From: RGIG3002 sp045546775
Lineage (GTDB): Bacteria > Bacillota > Clostridia > Lachnospirales > Lachnospiraceae
DNA: 64,000 nucleotides
Assembly: GCA_045546775.1 (NCBI GenBank)
Contig: JAZQDM010000126.1
Location: 120,434 to 184,433, forward strand
Direction: 5' to 3'
The position numbers and the translations under genes were made by a program. The notes under the pieces are model-generated. The model was given only the letters and a program-made list of their open reading frames with translations. It was not told the DNA's origin and made no database searches. Positions 1 to 8,116 of this stretch are shown here, piece by piece. Position 1 is the stretch's first letter; each line of letters begins with the position of its first letter.

Positions 1-239
1 CACTTGTAAATGTGACATTACTTACCGGACGGCATCATCAAATCCGCATCCAGCTTGCGGCAGCAGGCGCACCGCTTCTTGGTGACACGAAGTACGGCGT
101 GGCGGGTTCGCAAAAAAACATCGCTTTGTGTGCTTACAAACTTGCCTTTGTGCATCCGAAAACAAAAAAAGAAATGGAATTTTGCATAGAACCGGAAGGA
201 GCAATTTTTGGGACTTTTTCAGAAATACATCAATCGTGA
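1..239 (+). CDS. RluA/RluD-family pseudouridine synthase, C-terminal part
   Basis: The window opens inside this gene; the reading frame is complete from base 3. The 78 visible residues carry the family signature LLTGRHHQIRIQLA followed by GAPLLGDTKYG, which is the C-terminal end of the catalytic domain in RluA-type rRNA/tRNA pseudouridine synthases. The catalytic Asp motif lies upstream and is not visible, so the modified position cannot be assigned. The stop is at 237-239, and the next gene starts 34 bases later or overlaps it, depending on the start chosen. The family call is firm; the RluA, RluC or RluD subtype is not. Confidence 0.85.
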   Translation, partial: LVNVTLLTGRHHQIRIQLAAAGAPLLGDTKYGVAGSQKNIALCAYKLAFVHPKTKKEMEFCIEPEGAIFGTFSEIHQS

Positions 240-273
240 AAAAAATAAAATAACAGTATCGGAAGTTTCGGCG

Positions 274-1743
274 ATGGTAAAAAAATATGCACAAGTGATT
301 GTGTGCGCCTTTCTTTTTTTCCTTGTTGCTGTATTTCCGTTTTATGCCCCGGAAGGGTACGTGTCAATCGGTACGCATAAATACTATTTTTTTCGCTCCA
401 TCAGCTATGTGCTTGTGGCGGCGCTTGTGCCGGTGGCCATTTTCTTTGCGGCGACCTTTTGGAAAAATAAAGGGAAAAAGCGGTTTTCGCCAACGGATTA
501 CGGGGTGTTGTTTTATAGTGTGATTGTCGTGATTTCTTATTGTGGTTCCATGTGGAAACGGGAGGCGTTTTACGGCACGGACGGTTGGTATATGGGACTT
601 GTGTCGCAACTTTTGTTTGTTGCAATTTATTTTGCAGTATCCCGTTTTGCGGTAAATATAAAAGGCTGGTACTACGTTTTTTTGGCCGCTTCGTTTGTTG
701 TTTTTTTGCTGGGACTTTTGAATCGTTTTTCGATCTATCCTATAAAAATGGAAGGTGCCAATTCCGGATTTATATCGACGCTTGGCAACATTAATTGGTT
801 TTGCAGTTATTGGATGGTTGTTTTTCCGATTGGCATGGTGATGTATTGGAACAAAGAGGCGGACCGTCCATGGAAAAAATGTCTTTTGGCGTTGTATTTG
901 GCGGTTGGGTTTATGACAGGAATTGTGCAGGGCAGCAGTAGTGGCTTTTTATCGCTGGCAGTGGTTTTTTTTGTCATGTTTCTTTTTTCCTTTCGGGATG
1001 GAGAAAAATTGCTTCGCTTTTTGGAAGAAACGATGATTTTTTCGGGAAGTCTGCTTGTTTTGAGCGTCTTACGAAATACGTTTCCCAAGCAGATGAACTA
1101 CGAAAATGACATTATCAATATGCTTACAAAATACGGAACGGGTCTGCTTATTTTGAGTGTGACGGTATGTGTGTATGCGGTAGTTCATTTTGCGATTCGT
1201 AAAAAACAGGTGAGCATAAAAAAACTTCATATTGTACAAAAAGCGGTGCTTGTGGCAGCAGTCATTTTTGTTTGTGTTGTGCTGGTGCAGTTGCCGGGCA
1301 TGATAACAGACAAAAGCTGGGGCAACGGGCGTGGCATGACATGGTGGGCAGGTGTGCAGGCGTACAAAACGATGATGCCAATGCAAAAATTGATTGGCGC
1401 AGGACCGGATTGTTTTTATGCGTATGTGTACAGCAACGTAGATATTGCGCTGGAAGTGCGCGGAATGTTTGGCGATGCAAGGCTTACAAACGCCCACAAC
1501 GAGTGGCTTACGGTGCTTGTCAATACCGGGATGTGGGGACTGCTTTTTTATGCCACAATATTTGTGTCGGCAATAGCGAGGCAGCTTAAGAAGGCAGCCG
1601 AAGCGGAAAGTCTTTTGTTTGTCAGTGCAATCTGCATTTTGTCGTATACGGTTCACAACATGATTAGTTTTCAACAGGTCATATGCACGCCCATAGTATT
1701 TGTTCTTTTGGCATTTGGGGAGTACCTGAACAAAACGACTTGA
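274..1743 (+). CDS. O-antigen ligase-like (Wzy_C) polytopic membrane protein
   Basis: A 489-residue protein with about ten to twelve hydrophobic segments, so an integral membrane protein. Near residues 405-425 it has NAHNEWLTVLVNTGMWGLLF, the conserved His-containing stretch of the Wzy_C/O-antigen ligase superfamily. These enzymes join or polymerise lipid-linked glycans; the Gram-positive members are mostly uncharacterised and may act on cell-surface polysaccharide. The ATG at 274 is preferred because GGAAG lies 8 bases upstream. A TTG at 208 would add 22 residues and overlap the pseudouridine synthase. No other glycan gene lies beside it in the window, so the substrate is unknown. Confidence 0.7.
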   Translation: MVKKYAQVIVCAFLFFLVAVFPFYAPEGYVSIGTHKYYFFRSISYVLVAALVPVAIFFAATFWKNKGKKRFSPTDYGVLFYSVIVVISYCGSMWKREAFYGTDGWYMGLVSQLLFVAIYFAVSRFAVNIKGWYYVFLAASFVVFLLGLLNRFSIYPIKMEGANSGFISTLGNINWFCSYWMVVFPIGMVMYWNKEADRPWKKCLLALYLAVGFMTGIVQGSSSGFLSLAVVFFVMFLFSFRDGEKLLRFLEETMIFSGSLLVLSVLRNTFPKQMNYENDIINMLTKYGTGLLILSVTVCVYAVVHFAIRKKQVSIKKLHIVQKAVLVAAVIFVCVVLVQLPGMITDKSWGNGRGMTWWAGVQAYKTMMPMQKLIGAGPDCFYAYVYSNVDIALEVRGMFGDARLTNAHNEWLTVLVNTGMWGLLFYATIFVSAIARQLKKAAEAESLLFVSAICILSYTVHNMISFQQVICTPIVFVLLAFGEYLNKTT

Positions 1744-1771
1744 TTGATAATAAAACGTATTTTTGTAAAAT
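1744..1771 (+). promoter_or_regulatory. Candidate sigma-A promoter before the lipoprotein relic
   Basis: TTGATA at 1744-1749 and TAAAAT at 1766-1771 with a 16-base spacer. The same spacing and -10 are seen before the intact lipoprotein at 3128, which fits a duplicated upstream region. Confidence 0.45.
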
Positions 1772-1841
1772 GATGGATAGAGTATAAAAAAGAACGTCGC
1801 ATAATCGGTGTTTTCATAACATACAGGCAAGGAGACTTACA

Positions 1842-1962
1842 ATGAAAAAAAGAGTTTGCGCATCGGTATGGGGATTATATGTTTTCCGTTGCGGTTACGG
1901 ATTTGGGCGATGCGTCGGATGCGATTGACGAATTTTTGAATTCATTTACGGCAATGGAATAG
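1842..1962 (+). pseudogene. Gutted lipoprotein relic (third paralog)
   Basis: A good ribosome binding site (AAGGAGAC) and an ATG at 1842 start MKKRVCASV, like the lipoprotein signal peptides at 2018 and 3128. After about nine codons the sequence shifts frame into GDYMFSVAVTDLGDASDAID and on to a TAG at 1960-1962. That stretch matches the C-terminal 30 residues of the two intact paralogs (GDYMYYIIITDMGDDTESIN in the 3128 gene). About 165 central codons are missing. The simplest reading is an internal deletion that joined the two ends of a former lipoprotein gene out of frame. Confidence 0.75.
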
Positions 1963-2017
1963 TCGATGAAGAAATAAAAACAAAAGTGTGAAAAGTAAAC
2001 AAAAGGTGGAGGGTAAC

Positions 2018-2635
2018 ATGAAAAAGAGAATGTTAGCACTTGTGCTTGCAATGGGGATGGCACTTTCTTTGACCGCTTGCGGTGGCAAGAAATTTGAACC
2101 GGGTACTGTGGACGGTGACGTGTATACAAACGAATCCGTTGGTATTACGGCAACTGCGCCGGATGGATTGACTTTCGCGACAGCGGAAGAGCTAGAACAG
2201 CTTAAAGAAGAGACAATCGATAACAATGTGAGCAGCGGAGGAAAACATACTAGAGAAGAATATGAGAAAGCATACGATTATGATGCCCTTCTTGTAGGAG
2301 AAGATGGTTCGCTCATTTTGATTATGGCAGAAGATGTAAAGATTACTGCAGGAGGAACTATAAGTGAGAAGTTGTATTTGGAAAGTATGGTAGCACAGTG
2401 CAAAATGAAATATCAGATGGCAGGTGCGACCGTTTCTAAATTTAAAACAGAAAAAATAGGTGGATTAGAATTTGCATATACGGATACGTCATTTTCTATA
2501 AATGGTATTTCATGTTCCATGGAATGGTATGTATATGGCATGGGTGATGTCATGTATTCCATTACTCTTTTAGACCTTGGTGGCTCTACAAAGGAGTTTG
2601 ATTTGTTTATGAATTCTTTTGAAGCAGTGAAATAG
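2018..2635 (+). CDS. Putative lipoprotein, paralog 1
   Basis: A 205-residue secreted lipoprotein. The signal peptide MKKRMLALVLAMGMALSLTA ends in a lipobox, LTAC, with Cys21 the predicted acylation site. The ATG at 2018 is chosen because GGTGGAGGG lies just upstream and the signal peptide begins there; an in-frame upstream start at 1988 would add 10 residues. The mature part is acidic, with no recognised catalytic motif, and ends MYSITLLDLGGSTKEFDLFM. It is a clear paralog of the protein at 3128-3736, and the relic at 1842-1962 is a third copy. The function is unknown; anchoring to the outer face of the membrane is inferred from the lipobox. Confidence 0.8.
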   Translation: MKKRMLALVLAMGMALSLTACGGKKFEPGTVDGDVYTNESVGITATAPDGLTFATAEELEQLKEETIDNNVSSGGKHTREEYEKAYDYDALLVGEDGSLILIMAEDVKITAGGTISEKLYLESMVAQCKMKYQMAGATVSKFKTEKIGGLEFAYTDTSFSINGISCSMEWYVYGMGDVMYSITLLDLGGSTKEFDLFMNSFEAVK

Positions 2636-2650
2636 TTTCAAAAAATATAA

Positions 2651-2831
2651 TTGACAAATCTTTTCCTATCTTCAACAATCAAGGTTAAATTGATAACAGC
2701 GTTGAAGAGGGTTAGCACAGATACGAAGCGTTGCAGAGAGAAAACCAAAGGTGCGAGTAACAACACTAATTAGGATGGAACCGCCGAAGTATTCGGTCCC
2801 TTGCGGGGCGGATGCTTGGGCGGTTTTTTGT
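2651..2831 (+). other. Degenerate T-box leader (duplicate of the proS leader)
   Basis: This is a near copy of 3795-4064. The -35 TTGACA (2651-2656) is kept, but the -10 reads AACAAT instead of TACAAT. The stretch with GCAGAGAGAAAACCAAAGG matches, then about 90 bases including the specifier loop are absent. The T-box core reads AGGATGGAACCGCC instead of AGGGTGGTACCGCC, and the terminator hairpin with its T-run (2824-2829) remains. No synthetase gene follows. It is read as a non-functional duplicate; at most it could act as a constitutive terminator for the lipoprotein at 2018. Confidence 0.8.
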
Positions 2832-2925
2832 TATGGCGACGAGGAAAAGGGTCATCGTGCTTGCACGAATGACCCTTTGACGACCGCTAATCAGAGCGCG
2901 ATACGCAAAGCGTAACGCGTCTCTG
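2825..2925 (+). repeat. Two-hairpin 101-bp intergenic repeat, copy A
   Basis: This copy matches 7932-8032 at 96 of 101 bases in the same orientation. It holds two hairpins: AAGGGTCAT...ATGACCCTT with an inner CGTGC-TT-GCACG, and TACGC-AAA-GCGTA flanked by CGCG. One base pair in the first stem changes from G-C here to T-A in copy B, so the structure appears conserved. It carries no coding potential. Confidence 0.8.
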
Positions 2926-2949
2926 TTGTATCAGACTGTGACGCCGGGG

Positions 2950-2994
2950 GCCGGATAATTCCGGATTTTTGATGTCGATTATTATGACATATGT
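2950..2994 (+). pseudogene. 45-bp ftsH fossil
   Basis: These 45 bases match ftsH at 6095-6139 at 42 positions. Read in the ftsH frame they give the same residues, DNSGFLMSIIMTYVL, because the three differences are synonymous (GAT/GAC, TCG/TCA, ACA/ACT). Nothing of ftsH is recognisable on either side. It is a remnant of a second ftsH copy. Confidence 0.8.
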
Positions 2995-3024
2995 CCTAAA
3001 ATACGGAAATATTGGAATACTTCA

Positions 3025-3052
3025 TTGACAATCATAAATTTCGTGGTAAAAT
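3025..3052 (+). promoter_or_regulatory. Sigma-A promoter of lipoprotein paralog 2
   Basis: TTGACA (3025-3030), a 16-base spacer, then TAAAAT (3047-3052) preceded by TG as in extended -10 promoters. It lies about 75 bases before the start at 3128 and is one of the strongest promoter matches in the window. Confidence 0.7.
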
Positions 3053-3127
3053 TGTAATTTGTAGAATTTAAGGAAACACGAAATGATAAGTGGCGTCAAA
3101 AAAGACGCACTACAATGGAGGGAAATC

Positions 3128-3736
3128 ATGAAAAAGAGAATTTTAGCAGTTGTGCTTACTTTGGGTATGGCACTTTCTTTGACAGCATGTGGTGGCAAAA
3201 AATTTGAAGCAGGTACTATTGAAGGAAACGTTTACACAAACAAATCCATCGGAATCACAGCAACAGCTCCGGAAAGTTTAACTTACGCTACAGCTGAAGA
3301 AATGGCTGCTTTTAAAGAGCAGGCACTTGCTTCTGTAGATATGGCTTCAGATGAAATGGATGATGCAATCATTTACGAAGCAGTACTTATGACAGAACTT
3401 GGTTCTTCTGTACAGATTGCAGCAGAAAACATGAAAATTACTATCGGTAACAACGTTAGCTCCAAATTATACTTAGAAAGCTTGCGTGATACAACAAAGT
3501 CTACATACGAAATGTACGGCTATGCTGTAGAGATGAGCGATGTTACAACAAAAGAGCTTGGTGGAGTTAAGTTTGACTATATCGATATCGAGCTTTCTGC
3601 AATGGGAATTACAGTAATGCAGGAATGCTATGCATACAGATTAGGTGATTATATGTACTACATCATCATCACAGATATGGGTGATGACACAGAATCTATC
3701 AACGCATTTATGTCTTCTTTCGCAGCTGCAAAATAA
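3128..3736 (+). CDS. Putative lipoprotein, paralog 2
   Basis: A 202-residue lipoprotein with signal peptide MKKRILAVVLTLGMALSLTA and a lipobox Cys at residue 21. GGAGGG at 3117-3122 sets the start at 3128; an in-frame upstream start at 3083 lacks such a site. It is a paralog of 2018-2635, with the same GGKKFE start of the mature protein, NKSIGITATAPESLTYATAE in the first third and a matching C-terminus. It has its own strong promoter. No domain of known function is recognised. It sits immediately before the T-box-proS leader, but nothing links it functionally to tRNA charging. Confidence 0.8.
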   Translation: MKKRILAVVLTLGMALSLTACGGKKFEAGTIEGNVYTNKSIGITATAPESLTYATAEEMAAFKEQALASVDMASDEMDDAIIYEAVLMTELGSSVQIAAENMKITIGNNVSSKLYLESLRDTTKSTYEMYGYAVEMSDVTTKELGGVKFDYIDIELSAMGITVMQECYAYRLGDYMYYIIITDMGDDTESINAFMSSFAAAK

Positions 3737-3794
3737 GTTATTTGTAAAAGCCCGGCCAAAATGATATAACCTTAGATGAAATTTAAAAATACGA

Positions 3795-3823
3795 TTGACA
3801 AATCTTTTCCTTTCTTCTACAAT
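3795..3823 (+). promoter_or_regulatory. Promoter of the T-box-proS transcript
   Basis: A consensus TTGACA (3795-3800), a 17-base spacer and TACAAT (3818-3823). It lies directly before the T-box leader. Confidence 0.8.
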
Positions 3824-3839
3824 CAAGGTTATTAAATCG

Positions 3840-4064
3840 ATAATGGCTATGAAGAGGGTTAGTACAAGTAGGAAGCGTTGCAGAGAGAAAACCAAAGGTG
3901 CGAGGTTTTTACGGGGATTATTTGGAACCTGCCTCGGAGCTTTGTATGAAAATGCAACGTGTGTCAGCGTTAATGACAGAAAAGTTGAGTGTAATAACAC
4001 TAATTAGGGTGGTACCGCCGAAGTATTCGGTCCCTTGCGGGGCGGATATTTTGGCGGTTTTTTG
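3840..4064 (+). promoter_or_regulatory. T-box riboswitch (proline specifier) of proS
   Basis: The leader has the hallmarks of a T-box: an AGAGAG stretch in Stem I (near 3881), a specifier-loop sequence GAA followed by CCT at 3928-3930 (a proline codon), and the conserved AGGGTGGTACCGCC antiterminator element near 4006-4019. A GC-rich terminator with a T-run ends at about 4064. T-boxes sense uncharged tRNA; here proline tRNA is expected to stabilise the antiterminator and switch on proS. The specifier assignment rests on the position of CCT after GAA and on the downstream gene being proS. Confidence 0.9.
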
Positions 4065-4085
4065 TATGGAAAGGAAAGAGGAAAA

Positions 4086-5516
4086 ATGGCAGAGAAAAAA
4101 TTAGTAGAAGCGATTACATCGATGGATGTGGATTTTGCGCAGTGGTATACTGACGTTGTAAGAAAGGCAGAATTGATTGATTATACAAGCGTAAAAGGTT
4201 GCATGGTTATCAAACCGGCAGGTTATGCAATCTGGGAAAATATCCAGAGCCAGTTGGATAGCATGTTTAAGGAAAGCGGCGTAGAAAATGTATATTTGCC
4301 GATGTTTATTCCGGAAAGTCTTTTGCAGAAAGAAAAAGACCATGTAGAAGGTTTTGCACCGGAAGTAGCATGGGTAACACACGGTGGTTTGAATCCTTTG
4401 CAGGAAAGACTTTGTGTGAGACCGACGTCTGAAACATTGTTCTGTGATTTTTACAAAAATGAAGTGCAGTCTTACAGAGATTTGCCGAAAGTTTACAATC
4501 AGTGGTGTTCTGTAGTTCGTTGGGAAAAAGAGACAAGACCGTTCCTTCGTTCCAGAGAATTCCTTTGGCAGGAAGGCCATACGGCACATGCTACTGCAGA
4601 GGAAGCAGAAGAAAGAACAGTTCAGATGTTAAACATCTACGCAAAATTCTGTGAAGAATATTTGGCAATGCCGGTTATCAAAGGTCAGAAAACAGAAAAA
4701 GAAAAATTTGCAGGTGCGGAAGCAACGTATACCATTGAAGCACTTATGCATGACGGAAAAGCGTTGCAGTCCGGTACAAGCCACAACTTCGGCGACGGAT
4801 TTGCACAAGCATTCGGCATCCAGTATACAGACAAAGACAACAAATTAAAATATGTGCATCAGACATCATGGGGAATGACAACACGTTTGATTGGCGCGAT
4901 TATTATGGTTCACGGCGACGATTCCGGTCTTGTGTTACCGCCTCGTATTGCACCCACACAGGTTATGATTATTCCGATTCAGCAGCACAAAGAAGGTGTG
5001 CTTGAAAAAGCAGCGGAATTAAAAGAAAAATTAGCAGACTACCGTGTGAAGGTTGACAATTCCGAAAAGAGTCCGGGCTGGAAATTCTCCGAGCAGGAAA
5101 TGCGTGGTATTCCGCTTCGTGTGGAAATCGGACCGAAAGATATCGCAGCAAACAAATGTGTAATCTGCCGTCGCGATACAAGAGAAAAAATGGAAGTATG
5201 TTTGGATGAATTGGACAGCAAAGTAGGCGAGATTCTTGAGTTGATGCAGAAAGAAATGTTGGAGCGTGCAAGAGCGCACCGCGAAGAGCATACTTACACT
5301 GCTACAAACTTTGAAGAATTTGTAAAAATCTTTGAAGAAAAAGCAGGCTTTGTAAAAGCAATGTGGTGTGGCGAGCAGGCATGTGAAGATACCATTAAAG
5401 AAAAGCTTGCAGTAACAAGCCGTTGTATGCCTTTTGAGCAGGAACAGATTGCTGAAACATGTGTATGTTGCGGAAAACCGGCTAAGAAAATGGTTTACTG
5501 GGGTAAAGCATATTAA
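4086..5516 (+). CDS. proS: Prolyl-tRNA synthetase, short (ProS3/archaeal-like) type
   Basis: A 476-residue class II synthetase that charges tRNA-Pro with proline. Visible features are the class II motif 2 region RSREFLWQEGHTAHAT, RPTSETLFCDFY upstream of it, the anticodon-binding domain in the C-terminal third and a Cys-containing C-terminus (CVCCGKPAKKMVYWGKAY) ending in Tyr, as in the archaeal-type ProS of many Clostridia. The long editing insertion of the bacterial type is absent. The ATG at 4086 is preferred over an upstream in-frame start at 4035, which would lie inside the T-box terminator. Expression is controlled by the T-box at 3840-4064. Confidence 0.95.
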   Translation: MAEKKLVEAITSMDVDFAQWYTDVVRKAELIDYTSVKGCMVIKPAGYAIWENIQSQLDSMFKESGVENVYLPMFIPESLLQKEKDHVEGFAPEVAWVTHGGLNPLQERLCVRPTSETLFCDFYKNEVQSYRDLPKVYNQWCSVVRWEKETRPFLRSREFLWQEGHTAHATAEEAEERTVQMLNIYAKFCEEYLAMPVIKGQKTEKEKFAGAEATYTIEALMHDGKALQSGTSHNFGDGFAQAFGIQYTDKDNKLKYVHQTSWGMTTRLIGAIIMVHGDDSGLVLPPRIAPTQVMIIPIQQHKEGVLEKAAELKEKLADYRVKVDNSEKSPGWKFSEQEMRGIPLRVEIGPKDIAANKCVICRRDTREKMEVCLDELDSKVGEILELMQKEMLERARAHREEHTYTATNFEEFVKIFEEKAGFVKAMWCGEQACEDTIKEKLAVTSRCMPFEQEQIAETCVCCGKPAKKMVYWGKAY

Positions 5517-5568
5517 ATATTGTTTAGAAATCTTTTAGACTTATGTCAAATATTTCACAAATAGCTTA

Positions 5569-5597
5569 TTGATTAATGGAGATGCTATCTTTATAAT
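5569..5597 (+). promoter_or_regulatory. Promoter of ftsH
   Basis: TTGATT (5569-5574), a 17-base spacer and a perfect TATAAT (5592-5597), about 60 bases before the ftsH start. Confidence 0.75.
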
Positions 5598-5657
5598 AAA
5601 ATAAGTATTTGTTAAATTAAATTGGCATAAGTCTATGCGATTATATGGAGAAGTATC

Positions 5658-7874
5658 ATGGATAATGGTGTAAACGATTATAACAACGGAAACGGTTCCG
5701 GCGATAATTACAATAACAACAATGGCGGGAACGGAAACCGCAATGGTGGAAACGGCAATGGTTCCAATGGAAATAATGAGCCGAAAAAACAAGGATTTTT
5801 AGTGTTTTTGCTGGCATCGCTCATTACTCTTTTGGTGTCCAGCTACATGATGAAGCTTATGACCGGTGCCACGGAAAAAGAGATTTCCTATAGCGAATTT
5901 ATCCGCATGGTAGACGAAGGGAAAGTGGAGTCTGTCCAGATTACGCCGGACCAGGTGACAATCTATCCGTTGGAAAAAGAACAGGTTGGCTTATATGGTA
6001 CAGCTACCGTAACATATTATACCGGAAAAATTGAGGAAGATGAGACGCTGACAAAACGTCTTTTGGATAAAGGAATTGAAGTGACCGGTGAAGTGCCGGA
6101 CAATTCCGGATTTTTGATGTCAATTATTATGACTTATGTGTTGCCCCTCGTTTTTGTGTGGATTTTGTTAAGCTTCCTGATGCGCAAAGCAACAAAGGGC
6201 GGTGGCCCGATGGGCGTTGGAAAATCAACAGCGAAAGTGTATGTACAAAAAGAGACAGGCATTACATTTAAAGATGTTGCGGGAGAAGATGAGGCAAAAG
6301 AATCTTTGCAGGAAGTGGTGGACTTCCTTCACAATCCGGGAAGATACAACAAAATCGGTGCGAAGTTGCCAAAAGGTGCGCTTCTTGTAGGACCTCCCGG
6401 TACCGGTAAAACATTGCTTGCAAAAGCGGTTGCAGGAGAGGCAGGCGTTCCGTTTTTCTCTCTTACTGGTTCTGACTTTATCGAACTGTACGTTGGTGTA
6501 GGTGCATCTCGTGTAAGAGATTTGTTTAAGGAAGCAACAAAAAATGCGCCGTGTATTATTTTTATTGATGAGATTGATGCCATCGGTCGAAGCCGCGATT
6601 CCAAATACGGCGGTGGAAATGAAGAGCGTGAACAGACGTTGAACCAGCTTCTTTCCGAGATGGATGGATTTGATACTTCCAAAGGTATTTTGATTCTCGG
6701 TGCCACAAACAGACCGGAAATTTTGGACAAAGCGTTGCTTCGTCCGGGACGTTTTGACCGCAGAATTATTGTAGATAAACCGGATTTGAAAGGTCGTGTG
6801 GAAATCTTAAAAGTGCATGCAAAAGATGTCCTTATGGATGACAGTGTGGACTTTGATGCAATTGCGCTTGCCACAAGCGGTGCGGTTGGTTCCGACCTTG
6901 CGAATATGATTAATGAGGCAGCTATCAACGCGGTAAAAGAAGGCAGAGGCTGCGTCAGCCAGAAGGATTTGTTTGAGGCAGTAGAGCAGGTACTTGTGGG
7001 CAAAGAAAAGAAAGACCGCATCATGAGCAAAGAGGAGAGACGTATTGTTTCTTATCATGAAATCGGTCATGCGCTTACTTCTGCATTACAGAAAAATTCT
7101 GAGCCGGTACAAAAGATTACCATTGTTCCGCGAACAATGGGGGCACTGGGATATGTTATGAATGTGCCGGAAGAGGAGAAGTATTTGAACACCGAAGCAG
7201 AGCTTCGTGACATGCTTGTCAGTCTTGTTGCAGGACGTGCGGCAGAAGAAATTGTGTTTGATACTGTTACGACAGGAGCGGCCAACGACATTGAAAAAGC
7301 AACGCGAGTTGCACGTGCCATGGTGACACAGTACGGTATGAGCAAGCGTTTTGGATTGATTGGTCTGGAAACGGTAGAAAGCAAATATTTGGATGGCAGA
7401 ACAGCAATGAACTGTAGCGATGTGACTGCTGCGGATGTGGATAAAGAAATTATGGAAATTTTGCGGATTAGCTACGAGAAGGCGAAAGAGCTTCTGAGCG
7501 AAAACCGTGAACTGATGGATAAACTGGCTGAGTATCTTATCGAAAAAGAAACGATTACAGGCAAAGAATTCATGAAGATGTTCCGCGAGGCTAAGGGTAT
7601 TCCGGAGCCGGAGGAAGAGGATAAAGTAGTGGCGAAACCGGATGCGGAGGAAGCAAAGATTGAGTCCGAAGAAGTGACGGAAACAACAACTACTGCAGAA
7701 GATGTGCAGGAACCGACGTCGGAGCAACCGGAGAATGACCAACCGCCGACAGAGCAGTCAAGCGAAGAAAATAAGCCTTCGTTTGATTACATTATTGATG
7801 AGCAGTTGGGACGTTTCTCGCATGCACCTTCCGGGCTGGGAGATTCCGTGCGATTGCCGTCAGATGAAGAATAA
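5658..7874 (+). CDS. ftsH: ATP-dependent zinc metalloprotease FtsH
   Basis: A 738-residue membrane-bound AAA protease that degrades misfolded and regulatory membrane proteins. The order is: an unusual Asn/Gly-rich tail (about residues 1-42), a membrane segment (about 46-65), an extracytoplasmic domain, a second membrane segment (about 150-172), an AAA domain with Walker A GPPGTGKT (245-252) and Walker B FIDEID, and a peptidase domain with the zinc motif HEIGH (467-471). A highly acidic Glu/Thr/Pro-rich tail fills the last 80 residues. GGAG at 5647-5650 supports the start. It is monocistronic, with its own promoter and the terminator at 7912. Confidence 0.96.
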   Translation: MDNGVNDYNNGNGSGDNYNNNNGGNGNRNGGNGNGSNGNNEPKKQGFLVFLLASLITLLVSSYMMKLMTGATEKEISYSEFIRMVDEGKVESVQITPDQVTIYPLEKEQVGLYGTATVTYYTGKIEEDETLTKRLLDKGIEVTGEVPDNSGFLMSIIMTYVLPLVFVWILLSFLMRKATKGGGPMGVGKSTAKVYVQKETGITFKDVAGEDEAKESLQEVVDFLHNPGRYNKIGAKLPKGALLVGPPGTGKTLLAKAVAGEAGVPFFSLTGSDFIELYVGVGASRVRDLFKEATKNAPCIIFIDEIDAIGRSRDSKYGGGNEEREQTLNQLLSEMDGFDTSKGILILGATNRPEILDKALLRPGRFDRRIIVDKPDLKGRVEILKVHAKDVLMDDSVDFDAIALATSGAVGSDLANMINEAAINAVKEGRGCVSQKDLFEAVEQVLVGKEKKDRIMSKEERRIVSYHEIGHALTSALQKNSEPVQKITIVPRTMGALGYVMNVPEEEKYLNTEAELRDMLVSLVAGRAAEEIVFDTVTTGAANDIEKATRVARAMVTQYGMSKRFGLIGLETVESKYLDGRTAMNCSDVTAADVDKEIMEILRISYEKAKELLSENRELMDKLAEYLIEKETITGKEFMKMFREAKGIPEPEEEDKVVAKPDAEEAKIESEEVTETTTTAEDVQEPTSEQPENDQPPTEQSSEENKPSFDYIIDEQLGRFSHAPSGLGDSVRLPSDEE

Positions 7875-7911
7875 AAATTATCGCATACAGCGACGATTAT
7901 AAAGTGTGGAA

Positions 7912-7936
7912 AAGTGTCGCTTTGGCGGCACTTTTT
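7912..7936 (+). terminator. Rho-independent terminator of ftsH
   Basis: A 9-bp stem AAGTGTCGC/GCGGCACTT (one G-T pair) with loop TTTG, followed by a T-run. Its T-run is also the left edge of repeat copy B. Confidence 0.85.
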
Positions 7937-8032
7937 GTTATGGCGACGAGGAAAGTGGTCATCGTGCTTGCACGGATGACCATTTGACGACCGCTAATCA
8001 GAACGCGATACGCAAAGCGTAACGCGTCTCTG
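7932..8032 (+). repeat. Two-hairpin 101-bp intergenic repeat, copy B
   Basis: The second copy of the element at 2825-2925, with 5 differences in 101 bases. Stem 1 reads AGTGGTCAT...ATGACCATT. The G-C pair of copy A is a T-A pair here, and the neighbouring change gives a G-T pair, so pairing is preserved. It lies in direct orientation with respect to copy A, directly after the ftsH terminator. Confidence 0.8.
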
Positions 8033-8116
8033 TGTAATATTAAAATGTGAAAATAGGTTCTACATTTTTAAAGTATAAACAAGAGACGTTTTTAGAGAGA
8101 TGGGGGTATACAAGGG

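Noticed and set aside
1069..1830. A 253-codon open frame on the minus strand opposite the O-antigen-ligase gene
   Set aside because: It is rich in Cys, His and Arg, lacks a ribosome binding site, and mirrors the codons of the clear + strand membrane protein.
2950..2994. The 45-bp match to ftsH as a chance similarity
   Set aside because: 42 of 45 identical bases with all changes synonymous is far beyond chance, so it was kept as a fossil.
6329..7030. A 233-codon minus-strand frame opposite the ftsH AAA domain
   Set aside because: It has a Ser/Pro-rich composition typical of an antisense shadow and lies entirely inside ftsH.
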